Notes: generated by a model not told the origin, from the sequence alone. 36,265 nt of DNA from Bryobacterales bacterium (GCA_020852755.1 JADZAF010000139.1:1-36265); one strand, 5' to 3'; positions 1 to 8,261 are shown, counted from the stretch's first letter. Program-made: numbers and translations.

Positions 1-102
1 CCTTCCGAAGAAGTGCTGCGGCGCGGCGAATTGTTCGAGCCGCTGCCGCCCGAGGTGCAGCGCCTGCGCGACCGCGTCTGGACCGAGATCAAGTCGGCCT
101 GA
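1..102 (+). CDS. C-terminal fragment, probable spermidine/putrescine ABC transporter substrate-binding protein
   Basis: Frame 1 is open from the first base to a TGA at 100-102, giving the last 33 residues of a protein. The end reads ...LPPEVQRLRDRVWTEIKSA. This resembles the C-termini of PotD/PotF-type periplasmic polyamine-binding proteins, which close with a Leu-Pro-x-(D/E)-V-x-R-L-x-x-x-x-W-T-x-I-K pattern. The following gene starts 19 bases later on the same strand. The identification rests on this short tail alone, so the family is likely but not certain. The remainder lies outside the window. Confidence 0.45.
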   Translation, partial: PSEEVLRRGELFEPLPPEVQRLRDRVWTEIKSA

Positions 103-121
103 CCCTGTATCATGGACGGTA

Positions 122-3100
122 ATGCTGGTGAACCGATGGATCGCGCCGCTGGCCCTGGCCGCCTGCGCGGTTGCGTGGCTGCAGATCGCCCCGCTCTCCG
201 GACAGAACGAGGAGGCGCTCTGGCGTCACCGCAACCTGGGCAAAGCCTTCTATGAAAACCCCACCACCGGCCCGCAGGCGGTCGAGGAATTCAGGAAGGC
301 GCTGGACCTGGCGCCCCATTCGTTCCGTGAACGGCTGAATTACGGCCTGGCGCTATTGAAGGCGGGCAGCATTCAGGAGGGGGTGGCCGAGCTTCAGACG
401 GCGCAGAAACAGGATCCGAAGATCCCTCACACCTGGTTCAACCTGGGTGTGGCCAACAAGAAACTGGGCAATTATTCCGAGGCTATACGCCAATTCCAGG
501 GGATGATCCAGCGCGTACCCGACGAGCCGGTCTCGCGGTTCAATCTCGGCCTGCTCTTCAACCTGAGCGGTAAGGAAGACCTGGCGTTGAAGGAATTCGA
601 GGCGGCGCACCGGATCGACCCGAATCTCGTGGCCCCGATCTTCCAGATCTACAACGTGCACCGGCTGGCCGGTCGCGAGCGAGAGGCGGCTGAGGCCCTG
701 GCGCGGTTCCAGAAAGCGAAGGAACTGCAGAAGCAGTGGGACGAATCCGAGGACATGGAGTGGAGCTTCTACTCCGAGATCTACGATCCGGTGGAGACCC
801 GATCTCCGGCGGCGGAAGCGCCTCCCCTGCGGGCGGCTTTCTCGGACCGGAAGCTGGAGGGAACGTGGGACACGGCCAGCGCGCGGATGGCCGTCTTCAC
901 CCTGGATGGCGATGCCCGGCCGGACCTGCTGGCTTGGTCGCGCGCGGGAGCCCGGACCTACCGCGGCGGAGCGGAGGCGGTGGATGCGGGCCTCGGGCAA
1001 CTGAAGGACATCGTCTTCATCGCACCCGGCGATTTCAACAACGACGGGCTGGACGACCTATGCGTCCTCACCGCGTCGGCCGGGTTTTTGTACGTGAACC
1101 GCGCGGGGAAGTACGAACAAGCGGCGGCGCCGGGCCTTCCCGCGGCAGCGAAGGCCGTGTGGCTGGATTACGACCACGACACGGACCTGGACCTGTTCCT
1201 GCTGGGAGCGGCCTCACGCCTTTTCCGCAACCAGGGCGAAAAGGGATTCCACGACCGCACCGCCGATTTTCCTTTCGCCCCCGGACGGGCGCTGGACGGC
1301 ATCCCCTTCCGCCTGATCGCGGACGGAAAGGGTTTCGACCTGCTGGTGAGCTACGCCGGCCGCACGGGCGTCCTCTACCGCGACCAGATGCGCGGCCGTT
1401 ACCGGGCCGTTCCGTTGGAAGCGCTGCCGGCGGGAGCCAGGGGTCTGGCGGTCTCGGACATCAACAGCGACGGCTGGATGGACGCGGCCTTCGCCACGGC
1501 GAAGCAGGCCGGCGCGCTGCTGAACCGCGAGTCGAAATGGGAAGTCCGGCCGGTGGCGGCGGCCGGAGCGGCCGAGCTGGTGCTCGCCGACCTGGAGAAC
1601 CGCGGCGCCTCCGACCTGATCGCAGGCAACACGCTATTCCGCAACTTCACCCGGGTGGGGACCGTGGCCGGACTGAATCAGGCGCTGGCCGCCGCCGATT
1701 TCGACCTGGACGGACGGATCGATCTGGCGGGCGCGGGCGCGGACGGTTCCATCCGCCTACTGCGCAACACCACCGCGAGTGAGAACCGCTGGATACGGGT
1801 CAGTCTCCAGGGAGTCAAGACGCTGCGCCAGGCGCCCGGCGCGGAGATCGAGATCAAAGCCGGACCGTTGTACCAGAAGCAGCCTTACACGGGCCTGCCG
1901 CTCCTGTTCGGGCTGCGCAACTCCACGCAGGCCGACGCCGTGCGGGTGACCTGGCCGAACGGCCTGATCCAGAACGAGACCGCGCAGGCCGCCGGAACCA
2001 CCCTGACCATGAAGGAGGCGCCGCGGCTCTCCGGATCCTGCCCCATGATCTACACCTGGGACGGCACGCGCTTCCGCTTCCTGACCGACGTGCTGGGCGT
2101 GGCCCCGCTGGGCGCCAGCTCGGGCGACGGCAGCTACTTCCCGGTGGATCACGACGAGTACGTGCAGATCCCCGGCGAAGTGCTGCGGCCTCTGGACGGG
2201 CAGTACGAGATCCGCATCACCGAGGAACTGCGCGAGGTGTCCTACCTCGACCAGGTGCGCCTGATCGCGCTGGACCATCCGGCGGGCATGGCCATCGTCA
2301 CCAACGACAAGTTCAAGGCGCCGCCCTTCCCCGGGTTCCGGTTGTTCGGCGTGCGCGAGCGGGTCTACCCGGAGCGAGCCACGGATGACGGCGGCCGCGA
2401 CGTGCGCGAGCGGCTGCTGCGACGCGACCGCGCCTACGTGGACGGCTTCCCCCGCGACTATTCCGGCGTGGCGGAGATGCATCACCTGACGCTGGACTTC
2501 CCCTCCTTAAAGGGCGACCGCGCCGTGCTGGTGATGAACGGCTGGGTCGACTGGGCCGACGGCAGCGCCTTTCTGCGCGCCTCCCAGGAACGCGAACTGG
2601 TGCTGCCGTACCTGCAGGTGAAGGACGCCGCGGGCCGGTGGCGGACCGTGATCGAGGACCTGGGTCTCCCCGCCGGCAAGCCCAAGACCATCGCCGTCGA
2701 CCTGACAGGCAAGTTCCTGTCGGCCTCCCGTGAGGTCCGGATCGCGACCAGCCTGTGCCTCTACTGGGACGAGATCTTCCTGAGCGAGGATACGGCCGCG
2801 CCGCCCGCGCGCCTGACCGCCATGGATCCCGCAAACGCCGGGTTGCGCTTCCGCGGCTTTTCCCGCCCGCTGGCGGATGCGGAACGAAAACAGCCGGAGG
2901 CGTTCGACTACGCGCAGGTCTCGCCCGTCTCCCTGTGGAACCCGGCTCCCGGTCTCTACACGCGCTACGGCAGCGTGCGGGAGCTGACCCGCGCCGTCGA
3001 CGACCGGTACGTCATCATGGGTTCCGGCGACGAGCTTCGGCTGCGCTTCGACCCGGCCTCCCTGCCGCCTTTGCCGCCCGGATGGAAACGCGATTTCCTG

Positions 3101-3340
3101 CTGCTGGTGGACGGCTGGTCCAAGGACGGCGACGCCAACACCGCGTTTTCGCAAACCGTGGAGCCGCTGCCCTTCCACGGCATGAGCGGCTACCCGTACC
3201 CGGATCGGGAACGCTATCCGCAGAGCGCCGCGCACCGCGCCTATCGCGAGCAATACAACACCCGGCCGGCCTTGCGGCTGATCCGGCCGCTGCACGCTCA
3301 ACCGGAATCCCCATGGGCCTACGCCCGCCACAGGCGATGA
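122..3340 (+). CDS. Secreted TPR / FG-GAP (VCBS) / ASPIC-UnbV multidomain protein
   Basis: This 1072-residue protein starts with a probable signal peptide (hydrophobic residues 8-26). Tetratricopeptide helices follow at about 33-200, for example the WFNLGVANKKLGNYSEAI repeat. A beta-propeller-like FG-GAP/VCBS region spans about 255-550, with calcium-binding loops DFNNDGLDD (304), DYDHDTDLD (349), DINSDGWMD (446) and DFDLDGRID (526). An ASPIC/UnbV-like segment lies at about 555-630, ending in VRVTWPNG. The last 430 residues, from CPMIYTWDG at about 640, match no family I can name. The TPR/FG-GAP/ASPIC combination is common in Acidobacteria and Planctomycetes, usually without known function. 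A role in extracellular binding or surface assembly is inference. The ATG at 122 is chosen because it directly begins the signal peptide. Confidence 0.85.
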   Translation: MLVNRWIAPLALAACAVAWLQIAPLSGQNEEALWRHRNLGKAFYENPTTGPQAVEEFRKALDLAPHSFRERLNYGLALLKAGSIQEGVAELQTAQKQDPKIPHTWFNLGVANKKLGNYSEAIRQFQGMIQRVPDEPVSRFNLGLLFNLSGKEDLALKEFEAAHRIDPNLVAPIFQIYNVHRLAGREREAAEALARFQKAKELQKQWDESEDMEWSFYSEIYDPVETRSPAAEAPPLRAAFSDRKLEGTWDTASARMAVFTLDGDARPDLLAWSRAGARTYRGGAEAVDAGLGQLKDIVFIAPGDFNNDGLDDLCVLTASAGFLYVNRAGKYEQAAAPGLPAAAKAVWLDYDHDTDLDLFLLGAASRLFRNQGEKGFHDRTADFPFAPGRALDGIPFRLIADGKGFDLLVSYAGRTGVLYRDQMRGRYRAVPLEALPAGARGLAVSDINSDGWMDAAFATAKQAGALLNRESKWEVRPVAAAGAAELVLADLENRGASDLIAGNTLFRNFTRVGTVAGLNQALAAADFDLDGRIDLAGAGADGSIRLLRNTTASENRWIRVSLQGVKTLRQAPGAEIEIKAGPLYQKQPYTGLPLLFGLRNSTQADAVRVTWPNGLIQNETAQAAGTTLTMKEAPRLSGSCPMIYTWDGTRFRFLTDVLGVAPLGASSGDGSYFPVDHDEYVQIPGEVLRPLDGQYEIRITEELREVSYLDQVRLIALDHPAGMAIVTNDKFKAPPFPGFRLFGVRERVYPERATDDGGRDVRERLLRRDRAYVDGFPRDYSGVAEMHHLTLDFPSLKGDRAVLVMNGWVDWADGSAFLRASQERELVLPYLQVKDAAGRWRTVIEDLGLPAGKPKTIAVDLTGKFLSASREVRIATSLCLYWDEIFLSEDTAAPPARLTAMDPANAGLRFRGFSRPLADAERKQPEAFDYAQVSPVSLWNPAPGLYTRYGSVRELTRAVDDRYVIMGSGDELRLRFDPASLPPLPPGWKRDFLLLVDGWSKDGDANTAFSQTVEPLPFHGMSGYPYPDRERYPQSAAHRAYREQYNTRPALRLIRPLHAQPESPWAYARHRR

Positions 3341-3375
3341 AGCCGCCGGCTCGACAACTGCGCGAGGGGCGCCCA

Positions 3376-3451
3376 ACCGCTCCCGCGGGCCGCGGCTCGG
3401 AAACGGCGGGCCGCGGGCCCCAGGGATAAACGTGCTCCGGCCGCGGCTCGG
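3376..3451 (+). repeat. Two copies of a dispersed GC-rich intergenic repeat
   Basis: The 25 bases at 3376-3400 match those at 9067-9091 at 22 positions, with mismatches only at repeat positions 10, 12 and 15. A shorter copy at 3435-3451 (17 bases) matches the end of the 9067 copy at 16 positions. The shared core is CGCGGCTCGG. Each full copy contains a CCGC...GCGG imperfect inverted repeat, so it could form a small hairpin. All copies are intergenic. This looks like a member of a genome-wide REP-like family, but copy number cannot be judged from this window. Confidence 0.6.
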
Positions 3452-3482
3452 TGTTGCGCAAAACCGTGTTAAGCTTCCATTG

Positions 3483-3510
3483 CAGGCGGGGCGCTGACGT
3501 TCCCCGCCTG
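3483..3510 (+). promoter_or_regulatory. Perfect 9-bp hairpin just upstream of the sulfatase start
   Basis: CAGGCGGGG (3483-3491) and CCCCGCCTG (3502-3510) are perfect inverted repeats separated by 10 bases. The 3' arm ends 7 bases before the ATG at 3518, in the place where a ribosome-binding site would be expected, and no Shine-Dalgarno sequence is visible there. It may act as a leader structure, an operator, or part of an upstream terminator. No run of T follows, so a classical intrinsic terminator is unlikely. Confidence 0.5.
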
Positions 3511-3517
3511 ACGTCCA

Positions 3518-5152
3518 ATGTTACGCAGAGATTTCCTAAGAGCCGCCGCCGCACCGGCGCTGCTGGCCGCCCCTCCCAAGCCGCCCAACGTCATTCTCAT
3601 CCTGACCGACGACCAGGGCTACGGAGACCTGGGCTGCCACGGCAATGACCGGCTGAAGACGCCGCACCTGGACCGCCTGGCCCGCGAAAGCGTGGAACTG
3701 ACCCAATTCCACTCCAGCCCGGTATGCGCCCCCACCCGCGCCTCCCTGATGACCGGCCGGTACAACTACCGTACGGGCGCCATAGACACTTATCTCGGCC
3801 GGGCCATGATGTACCCCGAAGAGACGACCCTGGCCGAGAGGTTCTCCGCCGCCGGCTATCGCACGGGTATTTTCGGCAAATGGCACCTGGGCGACAACTA
3901 CCCGCTGCGCAGCATCGACCAGGGCTTCCAGGAGTCGCTGGTGCACAACGGAGGGGGCATCGGCCAGCCCTCCGATCCGCCCGGCAACCACTACTTCGAC
4001 CCCGTGCTCCAGCACAACGGAAAGCCGAAGAAATGTTCGGGATACTGCACCGACATCTTCACCGCCGCGGCGATGCAGTTTGTGGAGACCAACCGTGGGA
4101 GACCGTTCTTCGCCTACCTGGCCACGAACGCCCCGCACACGCCCGCCGAGATCGACGACCGCTACGCGGCCCCCTACCGCTCGCTCGGCCTGGACGACAT
4201 CACGGCCCGCATTTACGGCATGATCGCCAACCTGGATGAGAACGTGGGGCGGCTGATGGCCAAGCTGAATGCGCTGGACCTGGAGCGCGAGACTCTGGTG
4301 ATCTTCATGACCGATAACGGCCCGCAGCAGAAGCGCTACAACGCCGGGATGCGCGGGCTGAAGGGCTCGGTCTACGAGGGCGGAATCCGCGTGCCGTGCC
4401 TGTTTCGCTGGAAGGGCGTGCTGCGGCCGCGGGTGATGAACCGGCTGGCGGCACACATCGATGTGCTGCCCACCCTGCTGGAAGTGTGCGGTGTCTCCAG
4501 GGAGCCCGAGGCCCGGCTGGACGGCAGGAGTCTCTGGCCGCTGATCAAGGGGGAGGACGCCGCCTGGCCCGACCGGACGCTTTACTTTCAATGGCACCGC
4601 GGCGATGTGCCGGAACTCTACCGCGGTTGCGCGGCTCGCTCGCAGCGCTACAAGCTGGTCAACGGCAGGGAGCTGTACGACCTGATGAAGGATCCCGCCG
4701 AGCAAAACGACATCTCCTCCCGGGAACCGGAGCTGGCCGCGCGCATGAAGAAAGGGTACGAGGACTGGTTCCACGACGTATCCGCCACGCGCGGCTATGA
4801 CCCGCCCCGGATGCAGCTTGGCACGCCGCACGAGAATCCGGTCATCCTGACGCGCCAGGACTGGCGCGGGCCGCGCGCCGGCTGGGACCCCGATTCGCTC
4901 GGCTATTGGGAAACCGAAGTCGTCGGCCCGGGCCCTTACCGGGTGCGTCTGCGGTTCCCGCCGGCTCAAACCGCCGGCGAAGCGCAGTTCCAGAGCGGAG
5001 ATCTGGTGCTCAAGCAGGCAGTGCCGGCCGGGACCGATTCGGTCACCTTCAGCGATGTGAAGCTGCCGCCCGGCAAGGCCCGCCTGGAGCCTGCGCTCCG
5101 GTTCGGCGAGAAGACCGTGGGAGTGCATTACGTTGACGTCGAAACCCAATAG
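3518..5152 (+). CDS. Formylglycine-dependent sulfatase (arylsulfatase family)
   Basis: This 544-residue protein hydrolyses sulfate esters; the natural substrate is unknown, perhaps a sulfated polysaccharide. An RR-containing N-terminus with a short hydrophobic stretch (MLRRDFLRAAAAPALLAA) suggests Tat export. The sulfatase signature C70-A-P-T-R74 followed by ASLMTGR is intact; Cys70 would be converted to formylglycine. Metal ligands are visible at D31-D32 (LTDDQGYGDLG) and D266-N267 (MTDNGPQ), with the conserved GKWHLG at 120-125 and a later lysine at about 282. The last 110 residues form a beta-rich extension. A separate maturation factor (FGE or anSME) must be encoded elsewhere. The gene is followed 15 bases later by a Tat-exported hydrolase, suggesting an operon for degrading decorated polymers. 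Confidence 0.93.
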   Translation: MLRRDFLRAAAAPALLAAPPKPPNVILILTDDQGYGDLGCHGNDRLKTPHLDRLARESVELTQFHSSPVCAPTRASLMTGRYNYRTGAIDTYLGRAMMYPEETTLAERFSAAGYRTGIFGKWHLGDNYPLRSIDQGFQESLVHNGGGIGQPSDPPGNHYFDPVLQHNGKPKKCSGYCTDIFTAAAMQFVETNRGRPFFAYLATNAPHTPAEIDDRYAAPYRSLGLDDITARIYGMIANLDENVGRLMAKLNALDLERETLVIFMTDNGPQQKRYNAGMRGLKGSVYEGGIRVPCLFRWKGVLRPRVMNRLAAHIDVLPTLLEVCGVSREPEARLDGRSLWPLIKGEDAAWPDRTLYFQWHRGDVPELYRGCAARSQRYKLVNGRELYDLMKDPAEQNDISSREPELAARMKKGYEDWFHDVSATRGYDPPRMQLGTPHENPVILTRQDWRGPRAGWDPDSLGYWETEVVGPGPYRVRLRFPPAQTAGEAQFQSGDLVLKQAVPAGTDSVTFSDVKLPPGKARLEPALRFGEKTVGVHYVDVETQ

Positions 5153-5167
5153 AAGGAAAGACCTGTG

Positions 5168-6310
5168 ATGACTCGCCGCCAGTTAGGAAAGATCGCCATG
5201 GGCGGACCCGCCCTGCTCCGTGCCCAGGCTCCGGAAAACAAGTACACGGGAGCGCTGGACAACTTCGAAGACAAGGTGGATCCGCAGGCCTTCGATCCCG
5301 TTCTCTTCACCCGCCGCCTGTATGAACAGGCCCCCCTGCGCATGACCTTCAACGCGGAGAACCGCCGGCAGGCCGAGGCCTGGCAGAAGCGCCTGCGCGC
5401 GAAGCTGGTCGAGCTGCTGGGCGGGTTCCCCGCCGCCCGCGGACCCCTCAAGCCGCAGACCCTGGAGGTGCGCGAGTTCCCCAAGTACCGGCGGGAGAAG
5501 GTGGTGTTCGAGAGCCGCCCCGGCGTGATGGTGCTGGCCTATCTGCTGACCCCGGCGGGCAAGCCGGGGCCGCACGCGGCCATGGTCTGCGTGCCCGGCC
5601 ACGGGCGCGGCGTGGACGACATCGTGGGCATCGATTCGGAAGGCAAGGACCGCACCAATAAGGCCGGATACCAGCACGATTTCGCCCTGCAGGCGGTGGA
5701 GCACGGCCTGGCCGCCGTGGCGATGGAGCCCATGGCTTTCGGCTGCCGCCGCGATCCCATCACCCGGAAGAAGGGATTGGGTAACTCGGCCTGCCAGCCG
5801 GCCGCCGGAGCGGCCTTGCTGCTGGGCCAGACCATGATCGGCTGGCGCGCCTGGGACGTCATGCGCACCATAGACTGGATCGAAACCCGCAAGGAACTCG
5901 ACTCGAAGCGGGTGGGCTGCATGGGCATTTCCGGCGGCGGCACCTGCACGCTCTTTACGTCCGCCATTGAGACCCGGATTCGGGCCGCCATGGTCAGCGG
6001 CTATCTGAACACCTTCCGCGACAGCATTCTGAGCCTGGCGCATTGCATCGACAACTACGTGCCCGGAATCCTGAACTGGTGCGAGATGTACGACGTAGGC
6101 GGGCTGATCGCGCCGCGGCCGCTGTTCGTCGAATCCGGTACGCGCGACGACATCTTTCCGATTGAGGCCAGCCGGTCCAGCTTCGAGCGCGTCAGAAAGG
6201 TATACGAGGCCTTCGGCGCGCCGGAGAACGCGCAGCAGGAGATCTTTGAGGCGGCGCACAGTTTTCACGGCGTGCAGGGCTTACCGTTCCTGGCCCGCCA
6301 CCTGGGCTGA
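5168..6310 (+). CDS. Tat-exported alpha/beta hydrolase (dienelactone hydrolase / acetyl-esterase-like)
   Basis: The protein has 380 residues from the ATG at 5168; a GTG at 5165 directly before it is also possible. AAGGAAAG at 5153-5160 is a well-placed ribosome-binding site. The N-terminus MTRRQLGKIAMGGPALL looks like a twin-arginine signal. The alpha/beta-hydrolase nucleophile elbow is GISGG, with Ser at about residue 255. A candidate Asp lies in GTRDDIFP (about 327-328) and a candidate His in AAHSFHG (about 364-367). An insertion with PMAFGCRRDP before the elbow resembles the large Abhydrolase_7/acetyl-xylan-esterase-like proteins. Its position directly after the sulfatase suggests joint attack on esterified and sulfated polysaccharide. 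The precise substrate is unknown. Confidence 0.82.
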   Translation: MTRRQLGKIAMGGPALLRAQAPENKYTGALDNFEDKVDPQAFDPVLFTRRLYEQAPLRMTFNAENRRQAEAWQKRLRAKLVELLGGFPAARGPLKPQTLEVREFPKYRREKVVFESRPGVMVLAYLLTPAGKPGPHAAMVCVPGHGRGVDDIVGIDSEGKDRTNKAGYQHDFALQAVEHGLAAVAMEPMAFGCRRDPITRKKGLGNSACQPAAGAALLLGQTMIGWRAWDVMRTIDWIETRKELDSKRVGCMGISGGGTCTLFTSAIETRIRAAMVSGYLNTFRDSILSLAHCIDNYVPGILNWCEMYDVGGLIAPRPLFVESGTRDDIFPIEASRSSFERVRKVYEAFGAPENAQQEIFEAAHSFHGVQGLPFLARHLG

Positions 6311-6322
6311 GTAGGAAATAGA

Positions 6323-6350
6323 CTGGCCGTTACAGGACAGCCAGACCTTT
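6323..6350 (+). terminator. Weak possible terminator after the hydrolase gene
   Basis: CTGGC (6323-6327) and GCCAG (6340-6344) form a 5-bp stem with a 12-base loop, followed by ACCTTTTGGG. The stem is short and the T run has only four bases. It sits between the hydrolase stop and the purC promoter, where a terminator is expected. Confidence 0.3.
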
Positions 6351-6398
6351 TGGGACCACAACAGCGCGGTTGGTGTTGCGCCTCTTTGTAGACGGCCG

Positions 6399-6426
6399 TT
6401 GACAAGCGGGCGGGCTGCGTTATGAT
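6399..6426 (+). promoter_or_regulatory. Sigma70-type promoter of the purC-cvpA operon
   Basis: A perfect -35 box TTGACA (6399-6404) is separated by 16 bases from TATGAT (6421-6426), which matches the -10 consensus at 5 of 6 bases. Transcription would begin near 6433, about 30 bases before the purC GTG start. This is the clearest promoter in the window. Confidence 0.8.
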
Positions 6427-6464
6427 TTGAGTTGCCCCCCCGGGAGACAGAGTTCTGACGAACC

Positions 6465-7364
6465 GTGAAATCCACTGAATCGCGAATCATCCTGGAAACC
6501 GACCTGCCGGGCGTCGTGCGCCACGCACGCGGCAAGGTCCGTGATGTGTACGAAGTTGACGGGCGCCTGCTGATCGCGGCCACCGACCGCATTTCGGCCT
6601 TCGATTACGTGCTGGCCACCGGGATTCCCGACAAGGGCAAGGTTCTGACCCAATTGTCCGTTTTCTGGTTCGACTTCCTGCGGGAACTCACGCCTACGCA
6701 CTTCCTTACCGCCGAGGTGGACGAGTATCCGTCCCAACTGCACGCCTTCCGCGATCAACTGGAGGGCAGGTCGATGCTGGTCAAGCGGGCCCGCATGGTG
6801 GAGATCGAGTGCGTGGCGCGGGGCTACCTGGCGGGCTCGGGCTGGAAGGAGTACCAGGAGCGGGGAACGGTATGCGACATTCCCCTGCCGCCGGGGCTGA
6901 AGGAAAGCGACAAGCTGCCGGAACCCGTTTTCACGCCGGCCATCAAGGCGCAGAGCGGGCACGACGAGAACATCTCCTTCGAGCGGGCCGCGTCCCTGGT
7001 GGGTGAAGAACTGGCCGCAAGGCTGAAGAAGCTGACCCTGGACATCTACTCCCGCGCGGCGGCGTATGCCGAAACGCGCGGCGTCATCATCGCCGACACG
7101 AAGTTCGAATTCGGCTTCGCGGACGGCGACCTGCTGCTGGGCGACGAAGTGCTGACGCCCGACTCCTCCCGCTTCTGGCCATCGGAAACCTACCGGCCGG
7201 GAGGACCGCAATATTCCTACGACAAGCAGTACGTGCGCGACTACCTGGAGTCGATCCGCTGGAACAAGCAGCCTCCGGCGCCTCCGCTTCCGCCGGAAGT
7301 GGCGCGCAAGACCAGTGAGAAGTACCGGGAAGCGTACCGGGCTCTGACGGGCAAGGAACTGTGA
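6465..7364 (+). CDS. purC: Phosphoribosylaminoimidazole-succinocarboxamide synthase (SAICAR synthetase)
   Basis: PurC joins CAIR and aspartate using ATP in cytoplasmic purine synthesis. The 299-residue protein carries the family landmarks GKVRDVYEVDG near the N-terminus, ATDRISAFDYVLATGIPDKG, and the VEIECVARGYLAGSGWKEY segment. It ends with the family pattern SPETYRPGG-like (SETYRPGGPQYSYDKQYVRDYLE). The length is that of the roughly 300-residue class, longer than the 237-residue E. coli enzyme. The start is a GTG with no strong Shine-Dalgarno; it is chosen because MKSTESRIILETDLPGV matches family N-termini and the promoter at 6399-6426 lies just upstream. The stop overlaps the next start by four bases (GTGA), so purC and cvpA are translationally coupled. 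Confidence 0.95.
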   Translation: MKSTESRIILETDLPGVVRHARGKVRDVYEVDGRLLIAATDRISAFDYVLATGIPDKGKVLTQLSVFWFDFLRELTPTHFLTAEVDEYPSQLHAFRDQLEGRSMLVKRARMVEIECVARGYLAGSGWKEYQERGTVCDIPLPPGLKESDKLPEPVFTPAIKAQSGHDENISFERAASLVGEELAARLKKLTLDIYSRAAAYAETRGVIIADTKFEFGFADGDLLLGDEVLTPDSSRFWPSETYRPGGPQYSYDKQYVRDYLESIRWNKQPPAPPLPPEVARKTSEKYREAYRALTGKEL

Positions 7365-7930
7365 ACTGGCTGGACATCGTTCTGCTGGTGGTGACGGTGT
7401 GGTCCGTCGCCGCCGCGTTCGCGCGGGGCTTTTCGCGCGTGCTGATCGGGCTTATCGCTGTGGTGGCGGGCTTTGCCGGGGGCCTCTGGTTTTACGGGCC
7501 CGCCGGAGCCTTTCTCCAGCCCTATGTGAACACGCCCGCCATCGCCCATCTGTGCGGCTTTCTGATCGTGTTCTTCGGGGTCATCGTGCTCGGCGCGCTG
7601 TTCGGCCACCTGCTGGGCAAGGTGATCAAGTGGGCCGGCCTTTCATGGTTCGACCGCCTGCTGGGAGCCGGCTTCGGACTGGTCCGGGCGGCGGTCATCG
7701 CCGTCGCCCTGGTGCTGGTTCTCACGACCTTCACTCCGGGGAAAGACCCTCCCCGGGCGGTGGTGGAATCGCGCCTGGCGCCCTACGTCATCGATACCGC
7801 CGGCGTGCTGTCGGGTCTGGCTCCGCGCGACCTGGAGCAGGAGTTCCGGAAGCGCTACGAGCAGGTGAAGAAGGCGTGGAGCGGCGCGATCCTGGGGGGA
7901 ACCGGCAGCCGTCCGGGTTCCGAGATCTGA
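7361..7930 (+). CDS. cvpA: CvpA family membrane protein
   Basis: The 189-residue protein has four predicted membrane segments: about residues 2-20, 24-45, 60-85 and 103-122. The N-terminus MNWLDIVLLVVTVWSVAAAFARGFSRVLIGL follows the CvpA pattern of a short polar loop with a conserved Arg-Gly-Phe after the first helix. The C-terminal 50 residues are charged and cytoplasmic. E. coli CvpA is needed for colicin V production and bile resistance, and cvpA genes often neighbour purine genes such as purF; the overlap with purC here fits that pattern. The exact molecular role is unknown. Confidence 0.85.
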   Translation: MNWLDIVLLVVTVWSVAAAFARGFSRVLIGLIAVVAGFAGGLWFYGPAGAFLQPYVNTPAIAHLCGFLIVFFGVIVLGALFGHLLGKVIKWAGLSWFDRLLGAGFGLVRAAVIAVALVLVLTTFTPGKDPPRAVVESRLAPYVIDTAGVLSGLAPRDLEQEFRKRYEQVKKAWSGAILGGTGSRPGSEI

Positions 7931-7941
7931 GGCGAAGCGAG

Positions 7942-8208
7942 ATGAAGGAAGCATTCGACCGGGTGGTTGAGCATTTCCTGGGGAATGGCTTTGCGATGGA
8001 AGAAGCCGTGGAACTGCTGGAAAAGGGGCTGATCGTGCGCGCGCTGGAGCGCAGCCGGGGAAACCGCTGCGGGGCCAGCCGCCTGCTCGGCATCCACCGG
8101 AACACCCTGCAGCGCAAGATCGTGGAATACAAACTGGATGCTCCCTCCATCAAGCGCAAGCCTCTCCGCCGCGCGCAAGCCGCTTCGAAGAAGGCGCGCG
8201 CCGGCTAG
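7942..8208 (+). CDS. Small Fis-type helix-turn-helix DNA-binding protein
   Basis: From the ATG at 7942 the protein has 88 residues. A Fis/HTH_8 domain covers about 25-62, with IVRALERSRGNRCGASRLLGIHRNTLQRKI. This is the same helix-turn-helix as at the C-terminus of NtrC-family activators and in Fis. The last 25 residues are very basic (KRKPLRRAQAASKKARAG) and may add non-specific DNA binding. The frame stays open upstream inside cvpA, but the ATG lies 11 bases after the cvpA stop with GGCGAAGCGAG before it and starts at the conserved region. It could be a nucleoid protein or a local regulator; no target is evident. Confidence 0.82.
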   Translation: MKEAFDRVVEHFLGNGFAMEEAVELLEKGLIVRALERSRGNRCGASRLLGIHRNTLQRKIVEYKLDAPSIKRKPLRRAQAASKKARAG

Positions 8209-8213
8209 CCCGG

Positions 8214-8261
8214 TTTCGGTGACAGGCTACATAACCACCGCGGTGTCGCCTGTCACCGAAA
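8214..8261. repeat. Long nested inverted repeat, REP-like
   Basis: TTTCGGTGACAGGC (8214-8227) and GCCTGTCACCGAAA (8248-8261) are perfect 14-bp inverted arms separated by 20 bases. Inside lies a second perfect palindrome, CACCGCGGTG (8236-8245). The element sits between the fis-like gene and gph. The arms lack a following T run, so a simple intrinsic terminator is less likely than a REP-like mobile palindrome or a protein-binding site. It could still form a very stable hairpin in RNA. Confidence 0.7.

Noticed and set aside
108..113. TATCAT as a -10 box before the TPR/FG-GAP gene
   Set aside because: No -35 element at a suitable distance, and it lies only 9 bases before the start codon.
3536..5149. 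Long minus-strand open frame opposite the sulfatase
   Set aside because: It is an antisense frame created by high GC third positions. The plus-strand frame has the sulfatase signature; the antisense protein is His/Arg/Val-rich with no domain.
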